This document shows positions 1 to 9,030 of a DNA stretch of 64,000 nt, one piece after another (position 1 is the first letter of the stretch; each line of letters starts with the position of its first letter). The position numbers were made by a program, and so were the translations under genes. Below the pieces are notes generated by a model that did no database searches, was not told where the DNA came from, and saw only the letters and a program-made list of their open reading frames with translations. The stretch is from Chrysopilus asiliformis (taxonomy: Eukaryota; Arthropoda; Insecta; Diptera; Rhagionidae), in NCBI GenBank assembly GCA_964034945.1, contig OZ035964.1, positions 5,702,895 to 5,766,894 on the forward strand. Reading direction: 5' to 3'.

Positions 1-130
1 ATATTCAATACAGAATGATGAATGCGGTGCCATCGTTTCATCATATCGACACAAGCGTAACGGGAAAGAATTCGTTGACAGTCTAGAGCGAGCATTGAAG
101 ATGTTACGTGATATTTTAACCACGAAATGA
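1..130 (+). CDS. 3' end of an unidentified protein-coding gene (partial, runs in from the left edge)
   Basis: Reading from base 2, there are 42 sense codons and then TGA at 128-130. The codons are balanced and far less AT-rich than the flanks, and the peptide is hydrophilic and well mixed: it contains NDECGAIVSSYRHKRNGKEF, then an amphipathic helix-like DSLERALKMLRDIL, and ends TTK. It is followed at once by AT-rich sequence with overlapping AATAAA signals at 243-253, as expected of a terminal exon. The start lies outside the window, so length, domains and function cannot be judged, and I do not recognise the family. A chance open frame of 42 codons is possible, but the composition and the well-placed polyadenylation signals argue for a real last exon. 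Confidence 0.6.
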   Translation, partial: YSIQNDECGAIVSSYRHKRNGKEFVDSLERALKMLRDILTTK

Positions 131-329
131 ATGGATTTTTAATCTCAGGGTTGGATAAAATTGAATTAAAATTTTCTATTGATTTGTAAGAAGACAAAAA
201 CCACACGTGATGCACCTATTGCCCTACTTTTTTTGTAACAAAAATAAAATAAATAAATATATATCAGATGTTAGCCACGTTATTGTAATTTCCTCGCCGA
301 TTTCTCAAACAATTTTTTTTAAGGAAATC
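131..329 (+). terminator. Probable 3' UTR and polyadenylation signals of the left-edge gene
   Basis: AT-rich sequence follows the TGA. Overlapping AATAAA hexamers lie at 243-248 and 247-253, about 115 bases past the stop, and the sequence then turns into a dispersed repeat at about 330. The position fits cleavage near 260-280. No other feature is visible here. Confidence 0.4.
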
Positions 330-700
330 ATCATACTAATATATAAAAATGAGTTGGTGTCTGTTTGTTCCTCTTTCACGCGAAAACGGCTGAACCGATT
401 GACCTGAAATTCGGCATGGATGTTCGCTGGAGATCTGATTCCAACATAGGCCTATTGGAAAGTAGCCAGAGAGGTGGGGTAGTAAGGGGGAGAGGGTAAA
501 GTGAATCCGAGTCCAAATGCTGTAATCTATTTTATTTTTGTTAACTTTTAAAAACCATTCTCCGAGGAAAAAAAACTTTGGAGAAAAGCACCGACCGCCA
601 TACTCTAGCTAGGCTATCTAATTTATAACCAACTGAATTTTGTTTTCCTGGATTTTGTTCTACTCAAGTTTTTAGCTGGGCGCAGCCGGGTCCAAATTAT
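330..700 (+). mobile_element. Helitron-like dispersed repeat, copy 1
   Basis: The segment starts ATACTAATATATAAAAATGA, continues with GTTGGTGTCTG and a CTGAACCGATTGAC block, and ends with GCTGGGCGCAGCCGGGTCC followed by a degraded ATAGTT. The same order of motifs recurs at 20137-20618 and 33827-34142, where the ends read CTAGT. Insect Helitron-derived repeats commonly begin with ACTAATAT-type sequence, carry a GAACCGATT block, and end with a GC-rich hairpin followed by CTAGT; that comparison is from general knowledge. No protein is encoded. Confidence 0.5.
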
Positions 701-1250
701 AGTTAAAAATAATTTTCTAAGGTTTTCAGGAGTTTTTTTTGGGTGAAAAATCTTTGAGCAGGTAAATTTTGGGCCTTTTAACCTCTAGTCACAGTAGTTT
801 TGGACCCCCCCCCCCCCCCCTTCCTTCCTTTGTTCCTCCCCCCTCCTTCCTTTCCTTTGTTGGTCCCCCCTCCTTCCTTTCCTTTGTTGGTCCCCCCTTC
901 CTTTCCTTTGTTGAATTTTCTGGGGGATTTTTAGATGGAAAAACTTTTCCACATTTTCTAAGACGTTTTCTATGCGGACATTTATTTTTCTAAATTTTCC
1001 TGAATCAGGAAAATTGTTTCCTTTTTCTTTGACGATTTTTAGACGCAAAAACTTTTTCAAATTTTTCTCCAATTTTCTAAAACATTTTTAGGGGGTCGGA
1101 AATTCACACCAAAGTGTTTTCAACGATTTGAGTCTGTCTGATCGCAGTGGCATGGCGGTTGCTTTCCAAATTTCCTTGACGGTCATTTCGATCGTTTCTC
1201 ACCTGAATTTATTTTTGTTTCATCTGTAATTGTCAGCCGCTCTGCTTCAA
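701..1250. repeat. Low-complexity TTTTC/GAAAA tract with a C-homopolymer and short pyrimidine repeats
   Basis: After AT-rich sequence there is a run of about 17 C at 805-821, then three imperfect copies of a TTCCTTTCCTTTGTTGGTCC unit (about 830-915), then degenerate TTTTCTAA-type sequence to about 1090. The reading frames across it are long only because the repeat lacks stops. No gene is seen. Confidence 0.7.
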
Positions 1251-1302
1251 TTAATATTAGACATATGCCGTGTGCGACAACACGGCATATGTCTAATATT
1301 AA
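1251..1302. repeat. Perfect 23-bp hairpin (palindrome) with a 6-nt loop
   Basis: Bases 1251-1273 are the exact reverse complement of 1280-1302, separated by GCGACA. Both ends of the palindrome are TTAA, the target of piggyBac-type elements, but a palindrome carries this symmetry automatically. It may be a tiny foldback element or a recent palindrome. No coding potential. Confidence 0.9.
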
Positions 1303-1890
1303 ACAATAAATTTACCACACCTGAGCGATGATTTTTGTGGGGTGAATTCTGAGGTAAAATCGTCTCCTCTTGCATGCATAAATTCGTTGTTGCCCTTCTT
1401 TTTTCCATCAATGTTTTTTTTTTTACAAATTGGCCGGCGGCTGAGCTGCTACCATAATTTCGCATATTTTTTTTATTACCACTAGTCGCTCCTCTCAATT
1501 ATAATCGATGCCACTTTCTTCACATTCAGCTTTTTTTGTGTTGCGTTTTGGGATCAACAACATGTGTTTGCATTTCTATCAGAAATTATCGAATGGACTT
1601 TCAATAACCTACCTGAGAATAAGAAAAGAAACGAAAGAAAGGCAAACATAAAAACATTCACAGGTGATTTCACACTTTGCTGCCCATTGGCTGCACATGC
1701 ACGAGGGTAAATTGGAGAGTTTCACGGCTCACGGGGAAACTAAAATCACACACTTTCCCCACGATCCATCTAACCGCGCTCTGAGCGGATTTGGGCGAAA
1801 ATTTCAATTCAATCTGTCGAGGGGTTTTCGAGTTAGAACTTTCGATCTAAGATTTGATATAAAAAAGCACGTTTTTTTATAGAGAAACTC
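1303..1890. other. Intergenic, nothing recognised
   Basis: Mixed AT-rich sequence with short T-runs and no repeat structure that I can see. Open frames here are short and have no family features. Confidence 0.5.
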
Positions 1891-2480
1891 TTTACTATAA
1901 TTTTCCGAGGTATTTTCTAAACGAAAAAATCCTTTTTTAAAAATGTTGAGTCCGTTTCTACATAAGAAAATTTTTTCCTTAATTTTCCGAGGTATTTTCT
2001 AAACGAAAAAATCCTTTTTTAAAAATTTTGAGGCCATTTCTCAGTAAGAACATTTTTTCTTCATTTTGCGAGGCCTTTTCTAAACGGGAATATCTCTTTC
2101 CAAAAGTTTTAAGGCCGTTTCTACATAAAAAAAATTTTTTCCTTAATTTTCCGAGGTATTTTCTAGACGAAGAAAATCCTTTTCCAAAAGTTTTGAGGCC
2201 GTCTCTCCGTTAGAATTTTTTTTCCTTATTTTTCCTCAATGCAAGGAAGTTATTGCCGGATTTTCTAAACAATTTTCGAAGCAGAAATTTTTTCTTGTGA
2301 ATTTTCCGGGACTTTTCTTTGCGGAAAAATAGTTTTCGAATTTTCTAAGGAATTTTCTATGCAGAATTTTTTTTTGTTAAACTTTTCGACGCCGAAAAAA
2401 TTGCTGTCTGAATTCTTCACGGATTTTTTTAAATTTCTATCTGGGGAAAATCTTTTGGCATCACTGAAGAAAACCTCTTG
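1890..2480. repeat. Degenerate tandem repeat, unit about 82 bp
   Basis: About four copies of a unit built from TTTTCCGAGGTATTTTCTA, ACGAAAAAATCCTTTT, GTTGAGTCCGTTTCTA and CATAAGAAAATTTTTTCC occur between 1898 and 2220. They fade into more degenerate TTTTC/GAAAA sequence to 2480. Diverged copies recur at 6035-6195. The unit is two halves of about 41 bp with the same layout (TTCTA, purine-rich, T-rich, CCGAGG), like the 74-bp satellite at 4035. Confidence 0.8.
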
Positions 2481-2582
2481 ACCACCTTATAAACCTCCCT
2501 CCCCTCTCGCCCCCCGCCAACGTCTTTTCACCTGGTTTCCTCTCAATCACCTTCCAGTTATCGTAATTGTGTTTCTGTTACT

Positions 2583-3164
2583 TCACTGCCCCATCCCCCC
2601 CTCACTCGTTTGGCAAATGCAAGAGCATTTCTTAAGCCCAGCTCGAAACACAAGACAAGACGTTGTGCTGCTGTCCAACTTCTTTTCGCCGATCTTCAAA
2701 CCAGCGATCGACGACTTTTTTGATTTTAGTCTCGCGGCTAATGTTGAACTCGAGAGCCACGACAGCACGCCCGTTGATTTTGAATTTTTTTTTCTATATT
2801 TTTTTTTGAATTTCGCGCGCTCGTTTCTCACGTTTTTGTTTTTTTGCTTTTGATCCAAATACGAAATTCTTTTCTTGATGTTTTTTTGCTGGCTTTTACT
2901 TGGATCAAATTTTGTTGTTTGAAACAAACTCCGTCTTAAGGTGTGTTGTTGTTGTTGTTGCGGAGTTCCGAAAGGTGTTTGACCGACATCCCATTCATCT
3001 TGTAATGTGAAAATTATTGTGAGTTCTTCTTTTGCGGCCCAATAAAAGTGAATTCGAAACTGGAACGAGAAAATTAAAATAAAACAACACACATCGCTAG
3101 AAAAATTCCCTTTATTCGGCACATGTGAATAATTCAGGGACATAATAAAAAAATAATTAGCCAT
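2583..3164 (-). pseudogene. Unusually long minus-strand open frame with coding-like segments in two frames; possible decayed gene
   Basis: A 193-residue minus-strand frame runs from an ATG at 3164 to about 2583. It is the longest open frame outside the 20958 gene and contains a QQQQQ run and Lys-rich sequence. In another minus frame, roughly 2785-2634, the translation reads NGRAVVALEFNISRETKIKK followed by VVDRWFEDRRKEVGQQ and a stop. The WFxxRRK motif resembles a homeodomain recognition helix, although the spacing to the preceding helix is about five residues too long and the usual Asn is Asp. The two frames meet at runs of nine A, where a one-base slip would join them. The GC-richer patch (2640-2770) suggests former coding sequence. 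A low-complexity coincidence is not excluded. Confidence 0.25.
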
Positions 3165-3619
3165 AGGTGGGAATTACCTGGAATTTCTGCATATGTATTT
3201 TTTTTTGTTTGTTTTTTTGAATGACTAAAAACACATATTTGGAATAGTGTAAATAAAACTTTTTTTTTTGTTTTTCGGTCTTCCTGATCCAGTTTTTAAC
3301 CCGAAAAAAAAACAGAATTCACACAAAAGTTGATTTTTTCTTATTTGTAACAGAAAAAAAATTCAAGGTAAAAAAAAGAACAACCAAAGTCTTTAATGAC
3401 TGATTGGTAGGTAAATAAAACCTCTTTCTTCTGTTAGACGCGATTCACAATGGAATCGAGGATTACTATCGATCAAAAGTGTGTCTAAATTGTATGTGAA
3501 AGTCACAAGAAATGATCATTCAAGGTGTTTAATAGGTTTGTAATTCTTTTCAGTAGTTATTTTTTTTTTTAATTAAATTTCGCGTTCGATTAAATTTTCT
3601 ATCGTAATTTCTGAAAACT
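3165..3619. other. Intergenic, nothing recognised
   Basis: AT-rich sequence with several homopolymer T and A runs. No open frame or repeat copy that I can support. Confidence 0.5.
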
Positions 3620-3623
3620 TTAA

Positions 3624-3853
3624 CACTCTAACTGCCACGACAGTTTTAAGCCTTTTTCGAATATTTAGTTGTCAGTCAAAAAGGCACTAAGAGAAAAAAA
3701 AATTGAAACAAAATTATACCTAAATGTTGTTCTATTACCATAAAATGTGTGCAACTACAAAAAATCGTTGCGGACACTTTAATAATTTTCATTGTGGCCG
3801 CGTTGTGTACAATTAGGTGTCAGGTCTTTTTGACTGACGTGGCAGTTAGAGTG
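3624..3853. mobile_element. piggyBac-type MITE (230 bp) flanked by TTAA
   Basis: The left end CACTCTAACTGCCACG (3624-3639) is the exact reverse complement of the right end (3838-3853), and both are flanked by TTAA (3620-3623 and 3854-3857). TTAA target duplications are diagnostic of the piggyBac superfamily. The interior encodes no transposase, so this is a non-autonomous copy. A different, shorter element with the related end CACGTTGACTGCCA, also in TTAA, lies at 38428-38563. Confidence 0.85.
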
Positions 3854-4034
3854 TTAATGGCCGCGAATGCCTCTACATCCTACCATAGATCCTTGAAAGA
3901 AAAATTTGGACCCTACTACCATCACAAAAGGACTATATTGGGATATTCTTCTCCTTCTCGAAATCGCTTTTTTGATGATCGTACGCGAGTTTATCCCTTT
4001 TTTGCACCTTTTTTCCCGCTCTGCATCGTTGTTA

Positions 4035-5965
4035 TAGAATTTTTATAGTCTTATTCTGAGTAGGAAAAATATTTCCGAGGCCTTTTCTATTCGCGAAATA
4101 TTTTTCTCGAATTTTTACAGCCGTGTTCTGAGTAGGAAAAATATTTCCGAGACCTTTTCTATCCGGGAAATATTTTTCTCGAATTTTTAGAGCCCTGTTC
4201 TGAGTAGGAAAAATATTTCCGAGGCCTTTTCTATTCGCGAAATATTTTTCTCGAATTTTTAGAGCCTTGTTCTGAGTAGGAAAAATATTTCCGAGACCTT
4301 TTCTATCGGGGAAATATTTTTCTCGAATTTTTAAAAGCTTGTTCTGAGTAGGAAAAATAGTTCCGAGACCTTTTCTACCCGGGAAATATTTTTCTCGAAT
4401 TTTTAGAGCCCTGTTCTGAGTAGGAAAAATATTTCCGAGGCCTTTTCTATTCGCGAAATATTTTTCTCGAATTTTTAGAGCCTTGTTCTGAGTAGGAAAA
4501 ATATTTCCGAGACCTTTTCTATCCGGGAAATATTTTTCTCGAATTTTTAGAGCCCTGTTCTGAGTAGGAAAAATATTTCCGAGGCCTTTTCTATTCGCGA
4601 AATATTTTTCTCGAATTTTTAGAGCCTTGTTCTGAGTAGGAAAAATATTTCCGAGACCTTTTCTATCCGGGAAATATTTTTCTCGAATTTTTAGAGGCTT
4701 GTTCTGAGTAGGAAAAATAGTTCCGAGACCTTTTCTATCCGGGAAATATTTTTCTCGAATTTTTAGAGCCTTGTTCTGAGTAGGAAAAATATTTCCGAGA
4801 CCTTTTCTATCGGGGAAATATTTTTCTCGAATTTTTAGAGGCTTGTTCTGAGTAGGAAAAATATTTCGGAGACTTTTTCTATCCGGGAAATATTTTTCTC
4901 GAATGTTTAGAGGTTTGTTCTGAGTAGGAAAAATATTTCCGAGACCTTTTCTATTCGCGAAATATTTTTCTCGAATTTTAAGAGCCCTGTTCTGAGTAGG
5001 AAAAATATTTCCGAGGCTTTTTCTATCCGGGAAATATTTTTCTCGAATTTTTAGAGGCTTGTTCTGAGTAGGAAAAAGTAGGAAAAATAATCCGGGAAAT
5101 ATTTTTTTTTAGAATTTTTAGAGCCTTGTTCTGAGTAGGAAAAATATTTCCGAGACCTTTTCTATTCGCGAAATATTTTTCTCGAATTTTAAGAGCCCTG
5201 TTCTGAGTAGGAAAAATATTTCCGAGGCTTTTTCTATCCGGGAAATATTTTTCTCGAATTTTTAGAGGCTTGTTCTGAGTAGGAAAAAGTAGGAAAAATA
5301 ATCCGGGAAATATTTTTTTTTAGAATTTTTAGAGCCTTGTTCTGAGTAGGAAAAATATTTCCGAGACCTTTTCTATTCGCGAAATATTTTTCTCGAATTT
5401 TAAGAGCCCTGTTCTGAGTAGGAAAAATATTTCCGAGACCTTTCCTATCCGGGAAATATTTTTCTCGAATTTTTAGAGGCTTGTTCTGAGTAGGAAAAAG
5501 TAGGAAAAATAATCCGGGAAATATTTTTTTTTAGAATTTTTAGAGGCTTGTTCTGAGTAGGAAAAATATTTCCGAGGCCTTTTCTATTCGCGAAATATTT
5601 TTCTCGAATTTTTAGAGCCTTGTTCTGAGTAGGAAAAATATTTCCGAGGCCTTTTCTATTCGCGAAATATTTTTCTCGAATTTTAAGAGCCCTGTTCTGA
5701 GTAGGAAAAATATTTCCGAGGCCTTTTCTATTCGCGAAATATTTTTCTCGAAATTTTAGAGCCTTGTTCTGAGTAGGAAAAATATTTCCGAGACCTTTTC
5801 TATCCGGGAAATATTTTTCTCGAATTTTTAGAGGCTTGTTCTGAGTATGAAAAATAGTTCCGATACCTTTTCTATCCGCGAAATATTTTTCTCGGATTTT
5901 TAGAGGCTTGTTCTGAGTAGGAAAAATAGTTCCGAGACCTTTTCTATCCGGGAAATATTTTTTTT
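4035..5965 (+). repeat. Satellite array 1: 74-bp monomer, about 26 copies
   Basis: Tandem monomers contain TTCTGAGTAGGAAAAATATT, TCCGAGACCTTTTCTATCCG, GGAAATATTTTTCTCGAATT and TTTAGAGCCTTG. Variants (GACC with CCGGG; GGCC with TTCGCG) alternate in the left half, giving a 148-bp dimer. From about 5070 to 5500 a variant with a duplicated AGTAGGAAAA recurs three times exactly 211 bases apart (5070, 5281, 5492), a higher-order repeat. Each monomer is itself two related halves of about 37 bp. The same monomer makes up the array at 58869-64000. No coding potential. Confidence 0.97.
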
Positions 5966-6200
5966 ACTTTTCTCTTCTATAGAAGGAAAGTAAAAACACC
6001 TTGATTTTCTGAGGCGTTTTTTGGGTAGAAAACTCTACTTATAATTTTCCGAGATATTTTCTAGTTGGGAACATTAGATTCCAAAAATTTTGAGGTCGTT
6101 TCTACGCAAGAAATTTTTTTCCTTAATTTTCCAAGTAATTTTCCAGACGGAAAAATCCTTTTTTTGGAGAAGAATTTGAAGGCCGTTTCGCACTACAATC
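5966..6200. repeat. Diverged copies of the 82-bp TTTTC/GAAAA repeat
   Basis: Sequence next to satellite array 1 that matches the 1890-2230 units (TTTTCCGAGATATTTTCTAG, then GTCGTTTCTACGCAAGAAAT) but is more degenerate. Confidence 0.6.
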
Positions 6201-7916
6201 TCCCCCCTTTTCTGCTCCCTGACTATTAGCGATTTTTCCTCCTTCCAATGATGTTTTTTGTTCGAAGTTCATGTAAAACAATCTGAAATTCACAAAAAAA
6301 ACTGGCCCCAATTATATTAAAAGAAAATGTGTGGAAAATTCCAAATGAAACCCAAGAGAAATTTTTACACAATGAAAATTGAGTGTTTTTCCCACAAACC
6401 GAATTTTAACAACAAAAAAAAATTAATAATAATGCAACCGAAACAAACAAATTCTGGGAATCTTCATTCAAATTGAAACTCAAGACGGTGGCGACGGCGA
6501 TCAACAAAACCAGTGGAAAACTGACGAAAATATTTCACAGGAATGCCCAGACATTTGTTAAACTTGATGGAAATGATGTGTCGAATATCCCAAAGGGAAA
6601 AGGGGGGGGGGGGGGGGGGGGTGCGAGGGAGGCGTGTATTTTGCTGACGTCTTTAAGTGCGGCTACTGCTGGCTGGTGTTTCAAGTCAACTTAATTAGGG
6701 GTAGGTTTAGGGTTAACTGAAAATGATTTATTTGACTTTTCCGGGGCATTTAAATTTCGTATTTGGTACATTTTCCGGTGGAAATTTTTTCGTGTTTTTT
6801 GTAGCCACAATTTTGAAATGCTGATGGTTTGTTTAACAATTTGTAACAATTTCAATTGACACTTTCCATTTATCATTGAGGAATTTTTGTTTTTTCCTCG
6901 CTGCAACACTTACCTTCGGTTGAAAGGGATGATGACAGCTGGGATGGGTTTCTTTGAGTTGTAACTGCCAAAAGGTGTCGAGTTTTTGAAAACTATTTGA
7001 TAGAATATGAGACGAACGTTTTACAATACGAGAGCAACTGATCAGGTGTGAAGTTTTTTTTAGTCCTTCATTTTCACCCGCTTTATTCCATCGGTCGTGG
7101 GCCTCCCCCTTACCTCCCTACCATCGTCTCGCATTAATCGCTTCCATCCATCAGATAATCTTCTTTTATTCTTCACGTTTCTTGTCATCGGATGTCGTCT
7201 ATAATTTTTTGTCTTTTGTCTAAACTTGATTCCCTGATAAAATTCTAATAATCACCACATGCTCGTGTATGCAAAGCTCGATTGGTCGGGTGAAAGGAGC
7301 ATAATTGGCCGTCAATAAACCGTTGAAAGACCCAAATTGTGTCCATCTCCATACATATCTATTCACGAAACATTACTTTTATTTACTTGATTTTTTCTTT
7401 CTTTTTTATTCACTAATTTTGTACAAATTTTTGCGGTGATTTCACTTGAAAAGAAAATAAATTGCTTCGATTGGTAATAATTGAACGGCTAGCTGCGCTT
7501 TCTTTAGTGTTTAGTTTCGCATTTTATAAATTTCATAAATCATCGAAAGCGCGCATAAGGAAAATTTTCAAAAGTTTCGCGGTTAAATCTTTAAAATCCT
7601 TTGCTGAATTCACTTGAAAATAGACAGTATAAAAAAGACATACAGTTTGATGTTGCAAAACACACGAGTATGAAATTTCGGACCAACGATCCTGGCAGAA
7701 AAAAACCTCCTCAAAATGGCGGATTTAATGTTGTGCTAAATAAACATAATTTCAGTATTTCCGACTAAATTTGTGTCTTTTCGGTCCACCATCCTCACGC
7801 TTTATCGTGAATTTTTGAATGGGGCTTTCTCCCCCTTCCTAGAAATTCAGAATTTGTGGCTTACGGGTGGTTTTTGGGGGCCAACGCAAGTTTTTGATGG
7901 TTGGGGATGTTTTTAT
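6201..7916. other. Intergenic; G-homopolymer at about 6602-6621, otherwise nothing recognised
   Basis: A run of about 20 G starts at 6602. The rest is AT-rich sequence with no recognisable gene, splice-site-bounded exon or repeat family. The short frames at 6473-6694 and 6691-6909 lack any family feature. Confidence 0.5.
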
Positions 7917-8045
7917 ACCCGTATATGGTGAAACCAAAGGGTATATTAGATTTGCCTTACCGTTTGTATCGCCAAGATCCCGTTATCACACACAAAAATG
8001 AATTACACCAGTGTGTATAGAATGATAAAAAAAAATTGAATTTTG

Positions 8046-8096
8046 CATGTCCGTCCGTCCATCTGACCTTCTGTCCGTCCGTCTGTCCGTCTATCT

Positions 8097-8130
<34 letters not shown>

Positions 8131-8190
8131 CCGTCGGTCCGTCTGTCCATCTGTCCGTCTATCCGTCTCCCTGCCTGTCTGTCCGTCTTT
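8046..8190 (+). repeat. Tetranucleotide (GTCC/GTCT)n array inside element copy A
   Basis: About 36 tetramers of GTCC, GTCT and occasional GTCG or ATCT. The same array, in reverse complement, is at 15372-15486 in copy B, so it belongs to the element and expanded separately in each copy. It produces long artificial reading frames rich in Thr/Asp/Gln/Arg or Cys/Pro/Ser/Val. Confidence 0.95.
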
Positions 8191-8475
8191 GGCGCGGATT
8201 GCGGGCGCAGGGATTGAGCTAGAGACTTGAAAATTGACGAAAATTCGTTTGTCGTAAAATGCAAAGCTAAGTTCGTTTATGGGCAAGAAGAATGAACCAT
8301 TAGGGGGGGGGTTTACCTCCCACACGAACGAAAACGTTTTTTGCGAATATCTCAAAAAAGGTGCATCTTATCAAAAAAGTGCAAGAACAAAAGTTATTTA
8401 GGCTACGATTCTACATAAAACTCCCATACATCAAAATCCGATTGGAATAAATTTTAAAAAATCTTATTGGAAAGT

Positions 8476-8566
8476 TTAACTTCAAAGTCAAAAGTTTGAC
8501 TTCAGAGCCAAAAGTTTGACTTCAGAGTCAAAAGTTTGACTTTAAAGTCAAAAGTTTGACTTCAAT
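8476..8566. repeat. Five tandem 20-bp repeats, each internally palindromic
   Basis: The unit AGTCAAAAGTTTGACTTCAA is repeated five times with changes at two or three positions. The core AGTCAAAAGTTTGACT is an imperfect palindrome, so each unit could fold or bind a symmetrical protein. It lies at the right end of the TIR element copy A, where subterminal transposase-binding repeats often sit in DNA transposons (inference). Confidence 0.8.
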
Positions 8567-8580
8567 GTCACCATACGGGT

Positions 8581-9030
8581 TTTCAATAATTGCCAGATGG
8601 GCAATTATAGCTTTTGTTATGTCTTTGTTATCGACATTGCAGTAAATTAAGGGTGTTAGGGTTGACAAAAGGTGTTGATTTCCACATGTCCGTCTGTCCA
8701 TGAACACCATAACTTTCGAAAGCAAAATCGGACCATTCCTTCTCCCCTTCCCCGTACACGCGAAACAGTTTTTTTTCCTTCACCCCCTCTCCCATACAAA
8801 TAGAATACTTTTTCCTGTTTTCTCGAAAACTGTGCATCGTGTCAAAAAATTTGTAAAGTTGAAATGTGTTTAGAATAGGATTTTACATAACTTAGCCGTA
8901 CATCGAAATCCAATTGGACCACTCCTTTGCCCCTCTCCTATACAAATGGGTGTTTTTTAATAAACATTTTGTCTGTCATCATATAGAAAAATGTTTGACG
9001 ATTGGTGCCCAACAATTGTAGCTTTTTTTT
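8581..9030 (+). repeat. Dispersed repeat family 2 fragment
   Basis: Contains AATTGCCAGATGGGCAATTA, then CCATACAAATAGAATACTTT-type sequence, GTTTTCTCGAAAACTGTGCA, GTTTAGAATAGGATTTTACA, and GACGATTGGTGCCCAACAATTG. The same blocks in the same order recur at 12945-13095, 14195-14745, 17430-18060 and 35060-35510. Non-coding. Confidence 0.75.

Larger units (their letters stand above)
7917..8580 (+). mobile_element. Non-autonomous terminal-inverted-repeat element, copy A
   Basis: The ends are ACCCGTATATGGTGAAACC (7917 onward) and TCACCATACGGGT (8568-8580), imperfect inverted repeats. The interior holds a tetranucleotide GTCC/GTCT array (8046-8190), then GCGCGGATTGCGGGCGCAGG and GAGCTAGAGACTTGAAAATT, and near the right end five 20-bp repeats. 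A second copy in the opposite orientation lies at 14750-15616 and a partial one at 51812-52079, all with the same internal order. No transposase is encoded. The superfamily is not determined because the target duplications are unclear. Confidence 0.75.

Noticed and set aside
785..1072. 95-codon minus frame with repeated Gly-Asp-Gln-Gln-Arg-Lys units
   Set aside because: Comes from short GGAAAGGAAGG repeats next to a C-run.
3749..4048. 99-codon frame with a hydrophobic start, considered a membrane peptide
   Set aside because: It crosses the right end of the piggyBac-type MITE and enters the satellite, starts at GTG, and has no splice support.
7957..8355. 132-codon minus frame with Thr-Asp-Gly-Arg repeats
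   Set aside because: It is a translation of the tetranucleotide array inside a transposon copy.
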